64,000 nt of DNA from the NCBI GenBank assembly GCA_018436925.1, contig JAHDKI010000026.1, positions 62,001 to 126,000 on the forward strand. The letters run 5' to 3'. Shown piece by piece: positions 44,365 to 53,625 of the stretch. The notes below the pieces were generated by a model that saw nothing but the letters and a program-made list of their open reading frames with translations, was not told the DNA's origin and did no database searches. This DNA comes from Syntrophaceae bacterium. GTDB taxonomy: Bacteria > Desulfobacterota > Syntrophia > Syntrophales > Smithellaceae. A program made the translations under genes and the position numbers. The first letter of the stretch is position 1, and every line of letters starts with the position of its first letter.

Positions 44365-44718
44365 CCCTGCCCTCCTGTCGTTGGGGGAAAGCATTACCTG
44401 ATTTTCGGGATTTAATCAAAGGGCCGCCGTCGCTTCGGAAGGCGATTGTATAAAATGGTGCAAGCGTTTTTCATGGCCGCGTCTTCTGCCCTGCCCGTAA
44501 ACAACCGATGCCATCATGCCAGAAATAAGCAGACCATCTCCATAACCATTGTTTCTCAGTCACCCCGCCCTTGATGGGCGGGGCCGGGGGCGGGTGGTTC
44601 AATGCAAAATCCCGATCATACGTAAACAGCTTGTAAAATCCTGCTCATCGAACTTTAACTTAAGACCTGAGGGGCATATCCCCTTTTCACTTTTTCCCGA
44701 ATTTTCGTCAGAACGGAT
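44365..44718. other. Gene-free stretch with a GC hairpin
   Basis: About 354 bases without a gene. A perfect 8-bp hairpin with a 5-base loop is formed by CCCCGCCC (44563-44570) and GGGCGGGG (44576-44583), with no T-tract. Nothing else is recognised. Confidence 0.5.
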
Positions 44719-45018
44719 TCAGTTTAACATTTTGCCGGCGCGCTCTTTCAATGCCTCTTCCACTTTTTTGAAGTAATCAGTGCTTTCAGCCACGTAAACA
44801 TGCCGGACCTGGGCTTTCAGTTTGTGTATGTACGATATGACCTTTTCCACACCGCCCGGGTCCACACCGCCGGTTGACGTGAATGACCCGTAAAATTCAT
44901 AGTAGTTTCCATCCTCGAAAACCAAAAAGACCTGGTCTGAGGGCTGCCCGCGTTCCTTCTGGGCCACCACAACGGCGCTGATCCGCCTGCCGACAATTTG
45001 CCTGACCGCGTCTTTCAT
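44719..45018 (-). CDS. Small conserved hypothetical protein
   Basis: 99 residues, with AGGAGG before the ATG. The pattern is a short beta sheet, ISAVVVAQKERG, VFLVFEDGNYYEFYGSF, then a helix and a final strand QVRHVYVAE. No cofactor motif is visible. I do not recognise the family. It is the last gene before the defence island. Confidence 0.6.
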   Translation of the reverse strand: MKDAVRQIVGRRISAVVVAQKERGQPSDQVFLVFEDGNYYEFYGSFTSTGGVDPGGVEKVISYIHKLKAQVRHVYVAESTDYFKKVEEALKERAGKMLN

Positions 45019-45404
45019 TGATGCCTCCTTTACCGTGTATCAGATCCTCTGAACCTGCCGGGTCGATCCCGTGCGACTCTATCAGCAATCCGCAGCGCTT
45101 CAGTTTGCCTATTTCATCTGTTTGATCATTCAACGCGCAAAGGCTTCATGCCTCATCAAGGCGCTTATTGCTTCTTATAACAAAACTGGTAGGACATTTC
45201 GTGTCTCAGGGAAAAATATTTAACCGACGCCCGGCCAAATGGCTCGGGCGGCTTCCAGGCCAACCCAACCACCCCGGAAATGCATCGAATCAAATACCGC
45301 CGCGGGTCTTTCGTAAAGTGCGATTAAGGATTGAGCCTGCAGCTAGAGACATTAAAGGTCTAATGAATGCACCTGAATCGATGAATTACTTAACAATTTA
45401 AGGG
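45019..45404. other. Gene-free boundary stretch before the defence island
   Basis: No gene, tRNA or phage attachment site is recognised here. A short element (GACATTTCGTGTCTCAG, about 45194-45210) resembles ends of insertion elements but has no partner nearby. Confidence 0.35.
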
Positions 45405-45436
45405 CGTCCCAATTATTCCTCGTCCCAATTATTCCT
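45405..45436. repeat. Perfect 16-bp tandem repeat
   Basis: CGTCCCAATTATTCCT occurs twice head to tail (45405-45420, 45421-45436), at the 3' end of the first island gene. It marks the left end of the restriction block. Confidence 0.9.
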
Positions 45437-46869
45437 TATGAATAATGCACCGCATTAAAGTATTCTGAAGCCTTAGAATCAATCTGTTTTCTATTATTAT
45501 CTCTTATTAAAGTAAGCAGTTCGATGATTCTTGCATCATTCAAATACATAATAAGCCCTCTGCCATCCTTAAATGTGTCTACACATCTTTTTAAGAAGAG
45601 TTTCTCATCTTCAAAACTGCGGCAGCACATGATGCCAACTACACCTCTGTCACGTGAAAACCTACCGGACAATTGATCTATTTCTGGATTCGCAATGTCA
45701 GTTTTATAATTCTTACATTCGATTGAAATAAACGGACAGTGCAACTTACGAATTTCGTGCAATCTTCTAAAGATGCCAGCTTTTGCGCCGTTTTCCATCA
45801 CAATATCTATGCGCTTTCGTCCATCATGTATTTCCTTTTCTTTTCTTGGGTAGATAAGATATGGATAAAAAATAAATTCTAAGACACCCAGCATAAGATT
45901 ATGATACGAAGAAGCATAATCTGACCCTGTCGGAATATTCTGCAAAGCAAGTAAAAGCATGTCTGCTAATAAATGTTCATCTTCAGAACCTGCGTTTATT
46001 TCATTATGATTTTCTTCCAATTTATTTAAATCCGCCCTGTATTTTTCAAGCACTTTGGGATTGTTTTTTGAAAAATCAAATAAAAATTCCTTTGAAAAAG
46101 GGTATTTTGCTTTAAGATCTTTTTTATAAACAACCTTTCTACCATTCTTTAGTGTCCTAACAAGGCTGCTTCTGGCAGATAAATTCTCTACTTGTAAATA
46201 ATTTAGTATATAGGAATTATAATATTCGCCAGAATCATAATCCAATGAATATCGTGCGATAAATTTAGGAATTAAGAGAATAGGTTTATTTTTGCAGATT
46301 GGTAGTTTGTAATAATCACTCACCCATGAATTCTCCTCCGGCGAAAAAAAAGGAGGCAGTGGTACTTGTTGAAGCGGAATATTATGAAGATTACATTGTT
46401 CAATGGTATACTCTTCTAATTTTTTGCGAATAATATTTGTTGTAAGATCAGATATCTTATCCCTACTTATACCGTCGATCATCAATTCGCATTCTTCTAA
46501 GGATGAAAGGAAACCTGTTTTAACCGCAGAAGAAGCACTTATTGCTTTGTAAAGTTGATCGGCTTGAAAGTGACCAATGCCAGCACCGTGTGGCCGATTT
46601 TTCGAAAAACCAAGATGTGTTTCATTTGGTTCTTTTAAATAGAGCAGTAATTCTTTCGCCTTATTATCATTTTTTGAGCGTATACTTTCGACAATTAATT
46701 GAAAATAATATTTTATTAGTTCATGGCATGATGTGCTCCATGAATCTTTTCGTTGTGAAATGGCGTATGGATCGATAAAAAGAGGTATATCACTGTTAAT
46801 AGGTACATCGATAAAATCAAGTTCAGCCTGACTTTTATTGAGACGAAATACTTTGGAAAATGTTGTCAT
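45436..46869 (-). CDS. Predicted PD-(D/E)XK-nuclease-like protein of the restriction locus
   Basis: 477 residues, notably AT-rich compared with the flanks, a sign of recent transfer. The C-terminal third has a nuclease-like core: RIDIVMENGA, then a strand SIECKNY giving D...E-x-K. The N-terminal part contains DIPLFIDPYAIS, HLGFSKNRPHGAGIGHFQADQ and GISRDKISDLTTNIIRKKL. I recall proteins of this type beside restriction systems but know no named family. It lies 72 bases after hsdS, on the same strand, and may be an accessory or independent defence protein. Confidence 0.7.
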   Translation of the reverse strand: MTTFSKVFRLNKSQAELDFIDVPINSDIPLFIDPYAISQRKDSWSTSCHELIKYYFQLIVESIRSKNDNKAKELLLYLKEPNETHLGFSKNRPHGAGIGHFQADQLYKAISASSAVKTGFLSSLEECELMIDGISRDKISDLTTNIIRKKLEEYTIEQCNLHNIPLQQVPLPPFFSPEENSWVSDYYKLPICKNKPILLIPKFIARYSLDYDSGEYYNSYILNYLQVENLSARSSLVRTLKNGRKVVYKKDLKAKYPFSKEFLFDFSKNNPKVLEKYRADLNKLEENHNEINAGSEDEHLLADMLLLALQNIPTGSDYASSYHNLMLGVLEFIFYPYLIYPRKEKEIHDGRKRIDIVMENGAKAGIFRRLHEIRKLHCPFISIECKNYKTDIANPEIDQLSGRFSRDRGVVGIMCCRSFEDEKLFLKRCVDTFKDGRGLIMYLNDARIIELLTLIRDNNRKQIDSKASEYFNAVHYS

Positions 46870-46941
46870 TTGGTACCCTCCAGATTATTCACTCCAAATA
46901 TAAATCGTTTCTAAGCGACAAAAATCATCTAACTTCTTTAT

Positions 46942-48198
46942 TCATGCTTTTCCTTCGAAAGCCTCGCGTAAAACCGACTGCATCAGCCTTTCGGATTTGT
47001 CTTTTCGTTCGGTGACTTGCTTTTCCAGTTCGTCAATCATGGACATCAGTTTATCCACACGCTCGACGATGGCTTGTTGCTCAGCAGAGGAAGGCAAGGC
47101 AATAATTATCGGATAAACACGTTTTCCAGAAATAACTGGCTGTGCGGTCTCTCTTGCCCTGTTTCTCAAATCCAAAGCAATTAAGAGTTTGACTAACCAA
47201 TTACTGTTTAAATACTGCTCAAAATAATATGTTATAAATGCATTATCTGTAATCCATGCACGTTCTGGTGTGACATGAACTGAGCCACAAAGAGCACCGA
47301 CTCTCCCAATAACAATAGTAGGTTTTTTAACATTGAATTTGTCATGATATCCGTTAATGCCGTTGCCTCCAAAGACAGGATAATCACCACCTTCTGTCAT
47401 TTCCTTTGCCGTCAATCCATCGCCTGATGATATTTTTATCAAGTCACCTAGACGACACAAAACCCAGCTCCGTGGTAAATCGCATAGTTTTTCTGCATCA
47501 GTAATTGGCGGCAGCGGTTTGTCTTTTTTGATTTTTCCTTCTTTTATCAGCCGTTCTTTTTCGGCTTTGATTTTTTCCAGCAGTTTTGATGCATGATTTT
47601 CGCCGCTGATTAATTCGGGATGTCTCTTTCGCCAGTCCGCCGTCAACTTTCCTTCGATGGCTTCCTGGAGAACAGCTTGGCGAAGACGGGTAAGATAGGA
47701 TGCCTGATTTGAAAATTCCTTTTGTAGTTTAACATGCGAATCAATCAGTTTATTAAACAATTCAATAAATGCTTTTTGTTTATCTATTGGCGGCACGGGC
47801 ACTGTAATTTTGGCAATGTCTTTGATTGCCAGCGATACGTTTGCAGCACCTTTCATCAGCGGCACTATTTTTCGATCCTTATAAAATTGTAAATACCGGT
47901 GGAGAAATGCAGCTGACAGCGTCCGGGGGTTTTCAGGAATGACAGCGGCCAAAATAGAACCAAGCGCAAATTTACCGCTTTGATAATGCACATAGTTTAA
48001 AGTTTTTTTTCCATGACCTGTCGAAGATACCAGCGGAATGCACACGGCTTCGGTATCAAACTGAAAACTGTTGCATGATTTTCTTTCTGCGCCTGTGCTA
48101 ACCAATGGATAATCACCGGGAATTGCACTGGCTAGACCCGTTACACCTTTCTCAATATGACAAAGCTCACCTATTGGTAAATGTGGATATTTATCCAT
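46942..48198 (-). CDS. hsdS: Type I restriction-modification specificity subunit
   Basis: 418 residues. HsdS recognises a split DNA target through two target-recognition domains. TRD1 (about 1-175) ends in a helix with LTRLRQAVLQEAIEGKLTADW; TRD2 (about 225-400) begins WVLCRLGDLIKISSGDG and ends ERLMQSVLREAFEGKA. The matching ends of both halves (LREAFEGK, LQEAIEGK) are the conserved spacer helices. It overlaps hsdM by 8 bases. The recognition sequence cannot be read by eye. Confidence 0.95.
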   Translation of the reverse strand: MDKYPHLPIGELCHIEKGVTGLASAIPGDYPLVSTGAERKSCNSFQFDTEAVCIPLVSSTGHGKKTLNYVHYQSGKFALGSILAAVIPENPRTLSAAFLHRYLQFYKDRKIVPLMKGAANVSLAIKDIAKITVPVPPIDKQKAFIELFNKLIDSHVKLQKEFSNQASYLTRLRQAVLQEAIEGKLTADWRKRHPELISGENHASKLLEKIKAEKERLIKEGKIKKDKPLPPITDAEKLCDLPRSWVLCRLGDLIKISSGDGLTAKEMTEGGDYPVFGGNGINGYHDKFNVKKPTIVIGRVGALCGSVHVTPERAWITDNAFITYYFEQYLNSNWLVKLLIALDLRNRARETAQPVISGKRVYPIIIALPSSAEQQAIVERVDKLMSMIDELEKQVTERKDKSERLMQSVLREAFEGKA

Positions 48199-49624
48199 GA
48201 ATGAGTTCCTTCTTCAATTTCTCAAGAAGTTCATCACTCTTCCGAAACGAATCATGCAGCAGATTAACAAGCTCCACGCTGGTGTATTCGTGCGTCACTT
48301 CCGGTGTATGGGGATTCTTTATATCAAGATTGTAGCCATTCGCCGTTAACGTCTCGATGGAGACTTTCCAGGCCTGTTCGTTTTCTTTGCGCTTCTTCCA
48401 CCATTTTTTAAGTGATTCAAATTCGCTTTTCTGAATCGGCTTAGTCTTGCTATACGCCTTTACCCCTTCGGGCAGTTTGTGCTCCCAGTACCAGACATGC
48501 TTTGTCGGTTTCCCTTTCTCAAAGAAAAGCAAATTGGTGGCTACGCTGGCATAAGGCTGAAAAACGGAATTCGGCAGGCGGACAATTGTATGAAGGTTGC
48601 AGGTTTCCAGGACATGCTGCCGGATGCGCTGTTTGACGCCGTCGCCGGTCAGGGAGCCATCCGGCAGAACAATTCCGGCGCGCCCGCCGTCTTTAAGATA
48701 ACGCACCATCAGCATTAAAAACAAATCGGCGCTTTCCGTTGTCCGGTAATTGACGGGAAAATTCGTTTCCACTTTGTCGGCCACCGACGCGCCAAAGGGC
48801 GGATTAGCCAAAATGACATCGACCTTGTCTTTTTGCCCGATGGACGTATATTCGCGATTCAGGCTGTCGGTATAATCCACATTGGGCACTTCAATATCAT
48901 GCAAAATCAGGTTGGTGACGCAAAGCATGAAAGGCAGCGGTTTTAATTCCATACCGTGAATGTTCTTTTCCAGCTCTTTAAGATCGTCCACGCTTTTGAC
49001 ATCCGCTTTGCGGATATTTTCAATGGCGCTGGTCAAAAAGCCGCCCGTGCCGCAGGCGGGATCCAGTATCTTTTCTCCCAGGCGCGGGTTGACCATTTCG
49101 GTGATAAACTCGGTTATAGCGCGTGGCGTATAGAATTCGCCGTAATTGCCCGCGCTTTGCAGGTCGCGTAAGATGGTTTCATAGATATCGCCGAAAACAT
49201 GGCGATCTTCAGAGCTGTTGAAGTCGATTTTATTTAATTCGTTGAGTACCTGGCGGATGATCGTGCCGTTTTTCATGTAGTTGTTGGTGCCGTCAAATAT
49301 TTCCCGGATAATGATGGCGCGCTTATTGCCGGAACTGATGTCAAGGTTTTTCAGTTTCGGAATCAGGGTTGTATCCACAAAGGCTTTGAGCTCTTCGCCG
49401 GTCATTCCTTCATCGTCACCGGCCCATTTATTCCATTGCAGAAATCTGGGGATCGGGGATTTATAGGCGTCGTTAATCAGTTTGAGCTCTTTGTCCTTGT
49501 CGTCGCGAATTTTGAGGCTGATCAGCCAGCCCAGTTGTTCAATGCGCTGCGCATCGCCGGATACTCCGGGGTCTTTGCGCATGATGTTTTGTAATGTTTT
49601 AATAATGTTGCCGATATTTTTCAT
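48191..49624 (-). CDS. hsdM: Type I restriction-modification methyltransferase subunit
   Basis: 477 residues. It methylates adenine at N6 in the sequence chosen by HsdS. An N-terminal helical HsdM_N domain (about 1-150) precedes the methyltransferase: SAM motif ILDPACGTGGFLTSAIENI and catalytic motif IV VILANPPFGA. FYTPRAITEFITEMV is a family hallmark. No truncation is seen. Gene order hsdR-hsdM-hsdS along the minus strand is standard. Confidence 0.97.
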   Translation of the reverse strand: MKNIGNIIKTLQNIMRKDPGVSGDAQRIEQLGWLISLKIRDDKDKELKLINDAYKSPIPRFLQWNKWAGDDEGMTGEELKAFVDTTLIPKLKNLDISSGNKRAIIIREIFDGTNNYMKNGTIIRQVLNELNKIDFNSSEDRHVFGDIYETILRDLQSAGNYGEFYTPRAITEFITEMVNPRLGEKILDPACGTGGFLTSAIENIRKADVKSVDDLKELEKNIHGMELKPLPFMLCVTNLILHDIEVPNVDYTDSLNREYTSIGQKDKVDVILANPPFGASVADKVETNFPVNYRTTESADLFLMLMVRYLKDGGRAGIVLPDGSLTGDGVKQRIRQHVLETCNLHTIVRLPNSVFQPYASVATNLLFFEKGKPTKHVWYWEHKLPEGVKAYSKTKPIQKSEFESLKKWWKKRKENEQAWKVSIETLTANGYNLDIKNPHTPEVTHEYTSVELVNLLHDSFRKSDELLEKLKKELIHG

Positions 49625-49633
49625 GGTTTTTCC

Positions 49634-52033
49634 TTAAGCCGCATAAAGCTCGTGCTCCAGTTCTTCAATGACGCGCAGATATTGCTCTCTGCCGCCAAAG
49701 ATTTGAATAATCTCCGCCGGTGTCCCGATTTTGTTAAACGGTTCAATGCGTAAGACGGTAAGTTCTTCGATGTTTTCAATGCCTTCATCCGCGTATTTGT
49801 CCAAAAGCGATTCGATGACCAAACGCGCTCTCTCGCCATATTTTGTAAAATAGTTACGTTTCCGCACCTGCGCCGCTCTTTCCTTGCGGGTCAGCGCCGG
49901 TTTGTCCCATGCCACATGACAGATCAGGTCAAACACATCCAAGTCTTTTTTGACTTCGTCCAGCAGATTTTCCAGAATAACGCCGTGAGATTCCAGTTCG
50001 GTAATAATCGCTTTCTTTTTTTGTGCGCCGTTCCAGCGCGCCAGAAAGTCATTTAGCGAACGAAACTCTTTTAGAAGACCCCGCTTGGTATAGTCTTTGA
50101 GGCTCTCAGTGATCAGTTTGCCGTCGCCATCCAGATGCTGGACTCTTTCGTTGAGAACCGACACGTCAACACCGGAAACATAAACTTTGGGACGTTTTTC
50201 GGAAAGAATCGGACCGGCAAGTATGATTTCCGGTTGTGCGGAATATTTCGCTGGTTCTGTTTTATCAAAATCAACGGGGGCGCCTGTTTCGGGATCAATA
50301 ATATTCTCACCCTCTTCAGGATGAATGTCCTGATCGGTCAATTCTTCTTCGCCTTTAACAGTCTTGATCATGACCGGGTCGCCGTCAAAAGCGGGGTCGG
50401 CAAACAGATCGGTGACGTTGCGAAAATCCATGATGGCAAAGTAGGTTTTGTCGAACTCTTCATTGATGCGCGTGCCGCGGCCGATGATCTGCTTGAATTC
50501 CGTCATGGATTTGATGTTGGAATCAAGCGCGATCAGCTTGCAGGTTTGCGCATCGACGCCGGTGGTCATCAATTTGGACGTGGTGGCGATCACAGGATAG
50601 CGTTCTTCCGGATTGATGAAGTTATCCACTTCGCGCTTGCCTTCGTCGTCATCGCCGGTTATCCGCATGATGTATTTATGATTTTCCAAAACGAGGTCGG
50701 CATTTTCAATAGCCAGTGCCTGACGCATGCGCTCTGCATGTTCAATATCCACACAAAAAACAATGGTTTTATCGAAGCGATTTGTTTTCCTGAGATATTC
50801 GGATATCTTTCTGGCAACAAGTTGTGTTCTTTCGTCGATCACCAGATGCTTGTCAAAATCTTTGGTGTTGTATATGCGGTCTTCAATCGCCTGGCCGTCT
50901 TTATCCGTTTTTCCCGCTTCAGGCCGCCAGCCTTCCAGATCGGTGTTGAGTCCGACACGAATAACTTTGTAGGGCGCTAAAAAACCGTCTTCAACGCCCT
51001 GTTTGAGCGTATAGGTGTAAACCGGTTCGCCAAAATATTCGATATTGGATATATCTTTTGTTTCTTTAGGCGTGGCGGTCAGTCCGATTTGAATCGCGGA
51101 GTCAAAATACTTCAGAATTTCCCGCCAGGCGCTGTCGGCGTCGGCGCTGCCGCGATGGCATTCATCGACGACGATAAGATCAAAAAAGTTCCGGCTGAAT
51201 TCTTTATAGGCATCTTTGTCTTCGTTGTAGTTGGTCAATCCCTGATACAAGGCAAGATATATCTCGTAGGCCTTGTCGATTTTCTTTTTCTTGATGATCG
51301 TCATGTGGTCTTTGAAATGTTTAAAATCCTTGCGTTTGGTTTGATCCAGCAGGATATTGCGGTCCGCCAGGAACAAAATTCTTTTCTTCCGGCCGCTTTT
51401 CCAAAGCCGATAAATAATTTGAAACGCCGTATAGGTTTTTCCGGTGCCCGTCGCCATAACCAGCAAGATGCGGTTTTGGCCTTGCGCTATGGCTTCGACG
51501 GTTCTGTTGACGGCAATTTGCTGGTAATAGCGCGGCGCGTATCCCGAACCATCAAGAAAATAGTCAAAAGACGCTATTTCTTCCTGTTCCGGTGTTTCGA
51601 TCTTTTTGTATTTTTTGTACATCTGCCAGAGTTCATCAGGCGAGGGAAAGCTATTGAGTGATAGTTCCTGTTCAATGGTTGTGTAACCGGACCGGTCATG
51701 CATTATAAAACCATCGCCGTTTGAACTGAATGCAACCGGAATATCGAGTATTTCAGCATAGCCTAGCGCCTGCTGCAAACCCGCGCCAACTGAATGATTA
51801 TTATCTTTGGCCTCAATGACGGCGATAGGAATATTCGGCTTTAAATAGAGGATGAAATCGGCGCGCTTGCGCTCGCCCCGCGCGGTCTTTTGACCTTTGA
51901 CGAAGATGCGGCCGTCCGTGAAAAAGACTTCTTCCCGGATTTGTTTTTCGACATCCCAACCGGATTGAGTTAGAGCAGGCAAGATGAACTTTGTGCAAAT
52001 ATCGCGCTCGGAGAGGTCTTTTTTATTTGTCAT
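49634..52033 (-). CDS. hsdR: Type I restriction endonuclease subunit R
   Basis: 799 residues. An N-terminal nuclease domain (PIAVIEAKDNNHS, the E-x-K of the PD-(D/E)XK fold) precedes two helicase lobes. Walker A is VMATGTGKTYTAFQI, motif II is VVDECHRGSAD, motif III is LTATPKE and motif VI is QIIGRGTRI. The C-terminal part matches the EcoEI R-subunit type. It moves DNA by ATP hydrolysis and cuts at a distance from unmethylated sites. It ends 9 bases before hsdM. Confidence 0.97.
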   Translation of the reverse strand: MTNKKDLSERDICTKFILPALTQSGWDVEKQIREEVFFTDGRIFVKGQKTARGERKRADFILYLKPNIPIAVIEAKDNNHSVGAGLQQALGYAEILDIPVAFSSNGDGFIMHDRSGYTTIEQELSLNSFPSPDELWQMYKKYKKIETPEQEEIASFDYFLDGSGYAPRYYQQIAVNRTVEAIAQGQNRILLVMATGTGKTYTAFQIIYRLWKSGRKKRILFLADRNILLDQTKRKDFKHFKDHMTIIKKKKIDKAYEIYLALYQGLTNYNEDKDAYKEFSRNFFDLIVVDECHRGSADADSAWREILKYFDSAIQIGLTATPKETKDISNIEYFGEPVYTYTLKQGVEDGFLAPYKVIRVGLNTDLEGWRPEAGKTDKDGQAIEDRIYNTKDFDKHLVIDERTQLVARKISEYLRKTNRFDKTIVFCVDIEHAERMRQALAIENADLVLENHKYIMRITGDDDEGKREVDNFINPEERYPVIATTSKLMTTGVDAQTCKLIALDSNIKSMTEFKQIIGRGTRINEEFDKTYFAIMDFRNVTDLFADPAFDGDPVMIKTVKGEEELTDQDIHPEEGENIIDPETGAPVDFDKTEPAKYSAQPEIILAGPILSEKRPKVYVSGVDVSVLNERVQHLDGDGKLITESLKDYTKRGLLKEFRSLNDFLARWNGAQKKKAIITELESHGVILENLLDEVKKDLDVFDLICHVAWDKPALTRKERAAQVRKRNYFTKYGERARLVIESLLDKYADEGIENIEELTVLRIEPFNKIGTPAEIIQIFGGREQYLRVIEELEHELYAA

Positions 52034-52391
52034 GTTTTAATCAGGTCCATTACTTTTAACAGCATGTGCATTCATGGGGTCACATTCATGGGGTCAGGTC
52101 TTGAAATATAAGATTTCTGCTGCCCCTTCCTCAATATATAGTTGCCGCCTGATGATGCGCGGCAAATAATACAACTGTTTCAATAGATTGCAAGAAAAAA
52201 GACAGAAAGAACTGTTTACGGTTGCCGGTTCGCAGTTTACAGTTATCTGCAGGCAGTCAGGAGTCACGGCAAGGGGCCATAGGTTATGGGCGATAGGTAT
52301 TTGGTAATGGGTGAAGAGCGACACGGGGCAGGCGTGAGAAGAAATCTTCCCCCACACTCGCCAGCGGAGGACACCATTTACCATCTCTGCG
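52034..52391. other. Gene-free stretch upstream of hsdR
   Basis: About 358 bases between two minus-strand genes. It holds the 14-bp tandem repeat and, after it, sequence (GGTCAGGTCTTGAAATATAA) of the kind found near REP-associated transposases. No transposase gene is intact. Confidence 0.45.
52069..52096. repeat. Perfect 14-bp tandem repeat
   Basis: CATTCATGGGGTCA occurs twice head to tail (52069-52082, 52083-52096), 36 bases upstream of hsdR. It marks the right end of the restriction block. Confidence 0.9.
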
Positions 52392-53459
52392 CTACCTCCC
52401 TGCAAGAAGGTTCAAAAGAACCTTAATCATAATTTCTTTTTCCGTTGGCTTGCTCGCGGCGATCATGAGCGTGAGAGCGACAAGCGCATTGTCGTCAATG
52501 CGTTTTCGTCCGTCTTTATGAAGGAGAATTCCCGTCTTTTGCAGGAAACAAACAAAGAGGGCCGCGGCAATGCGCTTGTTGCCGTCCACGAAGCTGTGAT
52601 TCTTTGTTACAAAATAAAGCAGGTGCGCCGCTTTCTCTTCGACCGTGGGATAGACGTCTTTCCCGTCAAAGGTCTGGTAAATGGCGCCTATCGAGCCTTG
52701 AAAGCTTTTGTCCTTCTCCTGTCCGACAAGTACGGAATCTTTGAATCTGATTTTCATTTGTTCAATGACATTTCTGGCTTCGTTGTATGTCAGTTTGTAT
52801 TTCGATTTTTTTGTTCCTTTTGGCGCAGAGAGGCGTTGATGATCGAAATCATCCAGGATGTTTAAAGCTTTTGTATATTCGGCGATGATCTGGAGAATAC
52901 CTTTTGTCTCATCCGTGACATTGTCGAGCAGTGCAAGGTTTCCCATCAAACGGACGGCATCCTGCAATTCGCGGATTTTGTCCTGCTGAGCTTTCAGTCG
53001 TTTCTCGTTGATCGTATATCCGTCCACGAGATGACGCCGCAGAACATTGGTCGCCCAGATGCGGAATTGGGTGGCACGCATAGAATTGACACGATAACCG
53101 ACGGACAGAATGACGTCGAGGTTGTAAATATTCATTTGGCGGCTCTTTCCGTCAGCGGCAACCTGTGCAATTTTTGCACAGGTTGCTTTTGCAGATAATT
53201 CACCGGTTTTATAAATATTACCGATGTGCTTCACGATAACCGTCCGGTCAACGCCGAATATTCCGGCAATCATATGGGCATCAAGCCAGACGGTATCCTG
53301 CTCAAACTTGACTTTTATCTCCGGCCCCGCCGGCGATTGATAAATGACAATGTCGCCTTTTTTGAATTCCTGGCTCATCATGTTACGTCGCAATCGGGTC
53401 GCATCTTTACTATTGACCTTTGCCTCATCTGTTTCCGTTTTCATTCGGATCATCCTCAT
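52392..53459 (-). CDS. RhuM-family/Fic-domain fusion protein
   Basis: About 355 residues; ATG 53444 has a better ribosome site (GAGG) than ATG 53459. Residues 20-140 are a RhuM domain (VWLDAHMIAGIFGVDRTVIVKHI; VILSVGYRVNSMRATQFRIW, named in parts). The C-terminal 150 residues are a Fic/Doc domain with HSFVDGNKRIAA, mixing Fic (DGN) and Doc (NKR) features. Fic enzymes transfer AMP or phosphate groups to proteins; RhuM function is unknown. No separate antitoxin gene is adjacent. Its 5' end lies inside a module repeated elsewhere in the island. Confidence 0.9.
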   Translation of the reverse strand: MRMIRMKTETDEAKVNSKDATRLRRNMMSQEFKKGDIVIYQSPAGPEIKVKFEQDTVWLDAHMIAGIFGVDRTVIVKHIGNIYKTGELSAKATCAKIAQVAADGKSRQMNIYNLDVILSVGYRVNSMRATQFRIWATNVLRRHLVDGYTINEKRLKAQQDKIRELQDAVRLMGNLALLDNVTDETKGILQIIAEYTKALNILDDFDHQRLSAPKGTKKSKYKLTYNEARNVIEQMKIRFKDSVLVGQEKDKSFQGSIGAIYQTFDGKDVYPTVEEKAAHLLYFVTKNHSFVDGNKRIAAALFVCFLQKTGILLHKDGRKRIDDNALVALTLMIAASKPTEKEIMIKVLLNLLAGR

Positions 53460-53625
53460 ATTCTTTTATGAGATTCCGGCATCTTCAGCCGCATCCATCT
53501 AAACAACCTCTGGGCCTTCACAGATATTCAAAAGCTCCGCCAGCGAGAGAATCTGTGGACGTCTGCCGCTGCCTTCGCGGATCACTTTTATCATGCCCGC
53601 TTTTTTTAAACGCGCCAGCATATTC
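53391..53625. repeat. Fic-tail module, copy 1 (parental)
   Basis: Spans the start of the RhuM-Fic gene, the 39-base gap and the 3' end of fic. The other copies are at 56838-57075 and 58354-58506. Confidence 0.8.

Noticed and set aside
44563..44583. Intrinsic terminator at the GC hairpin
   Set aside because: No T-tract on either strand.
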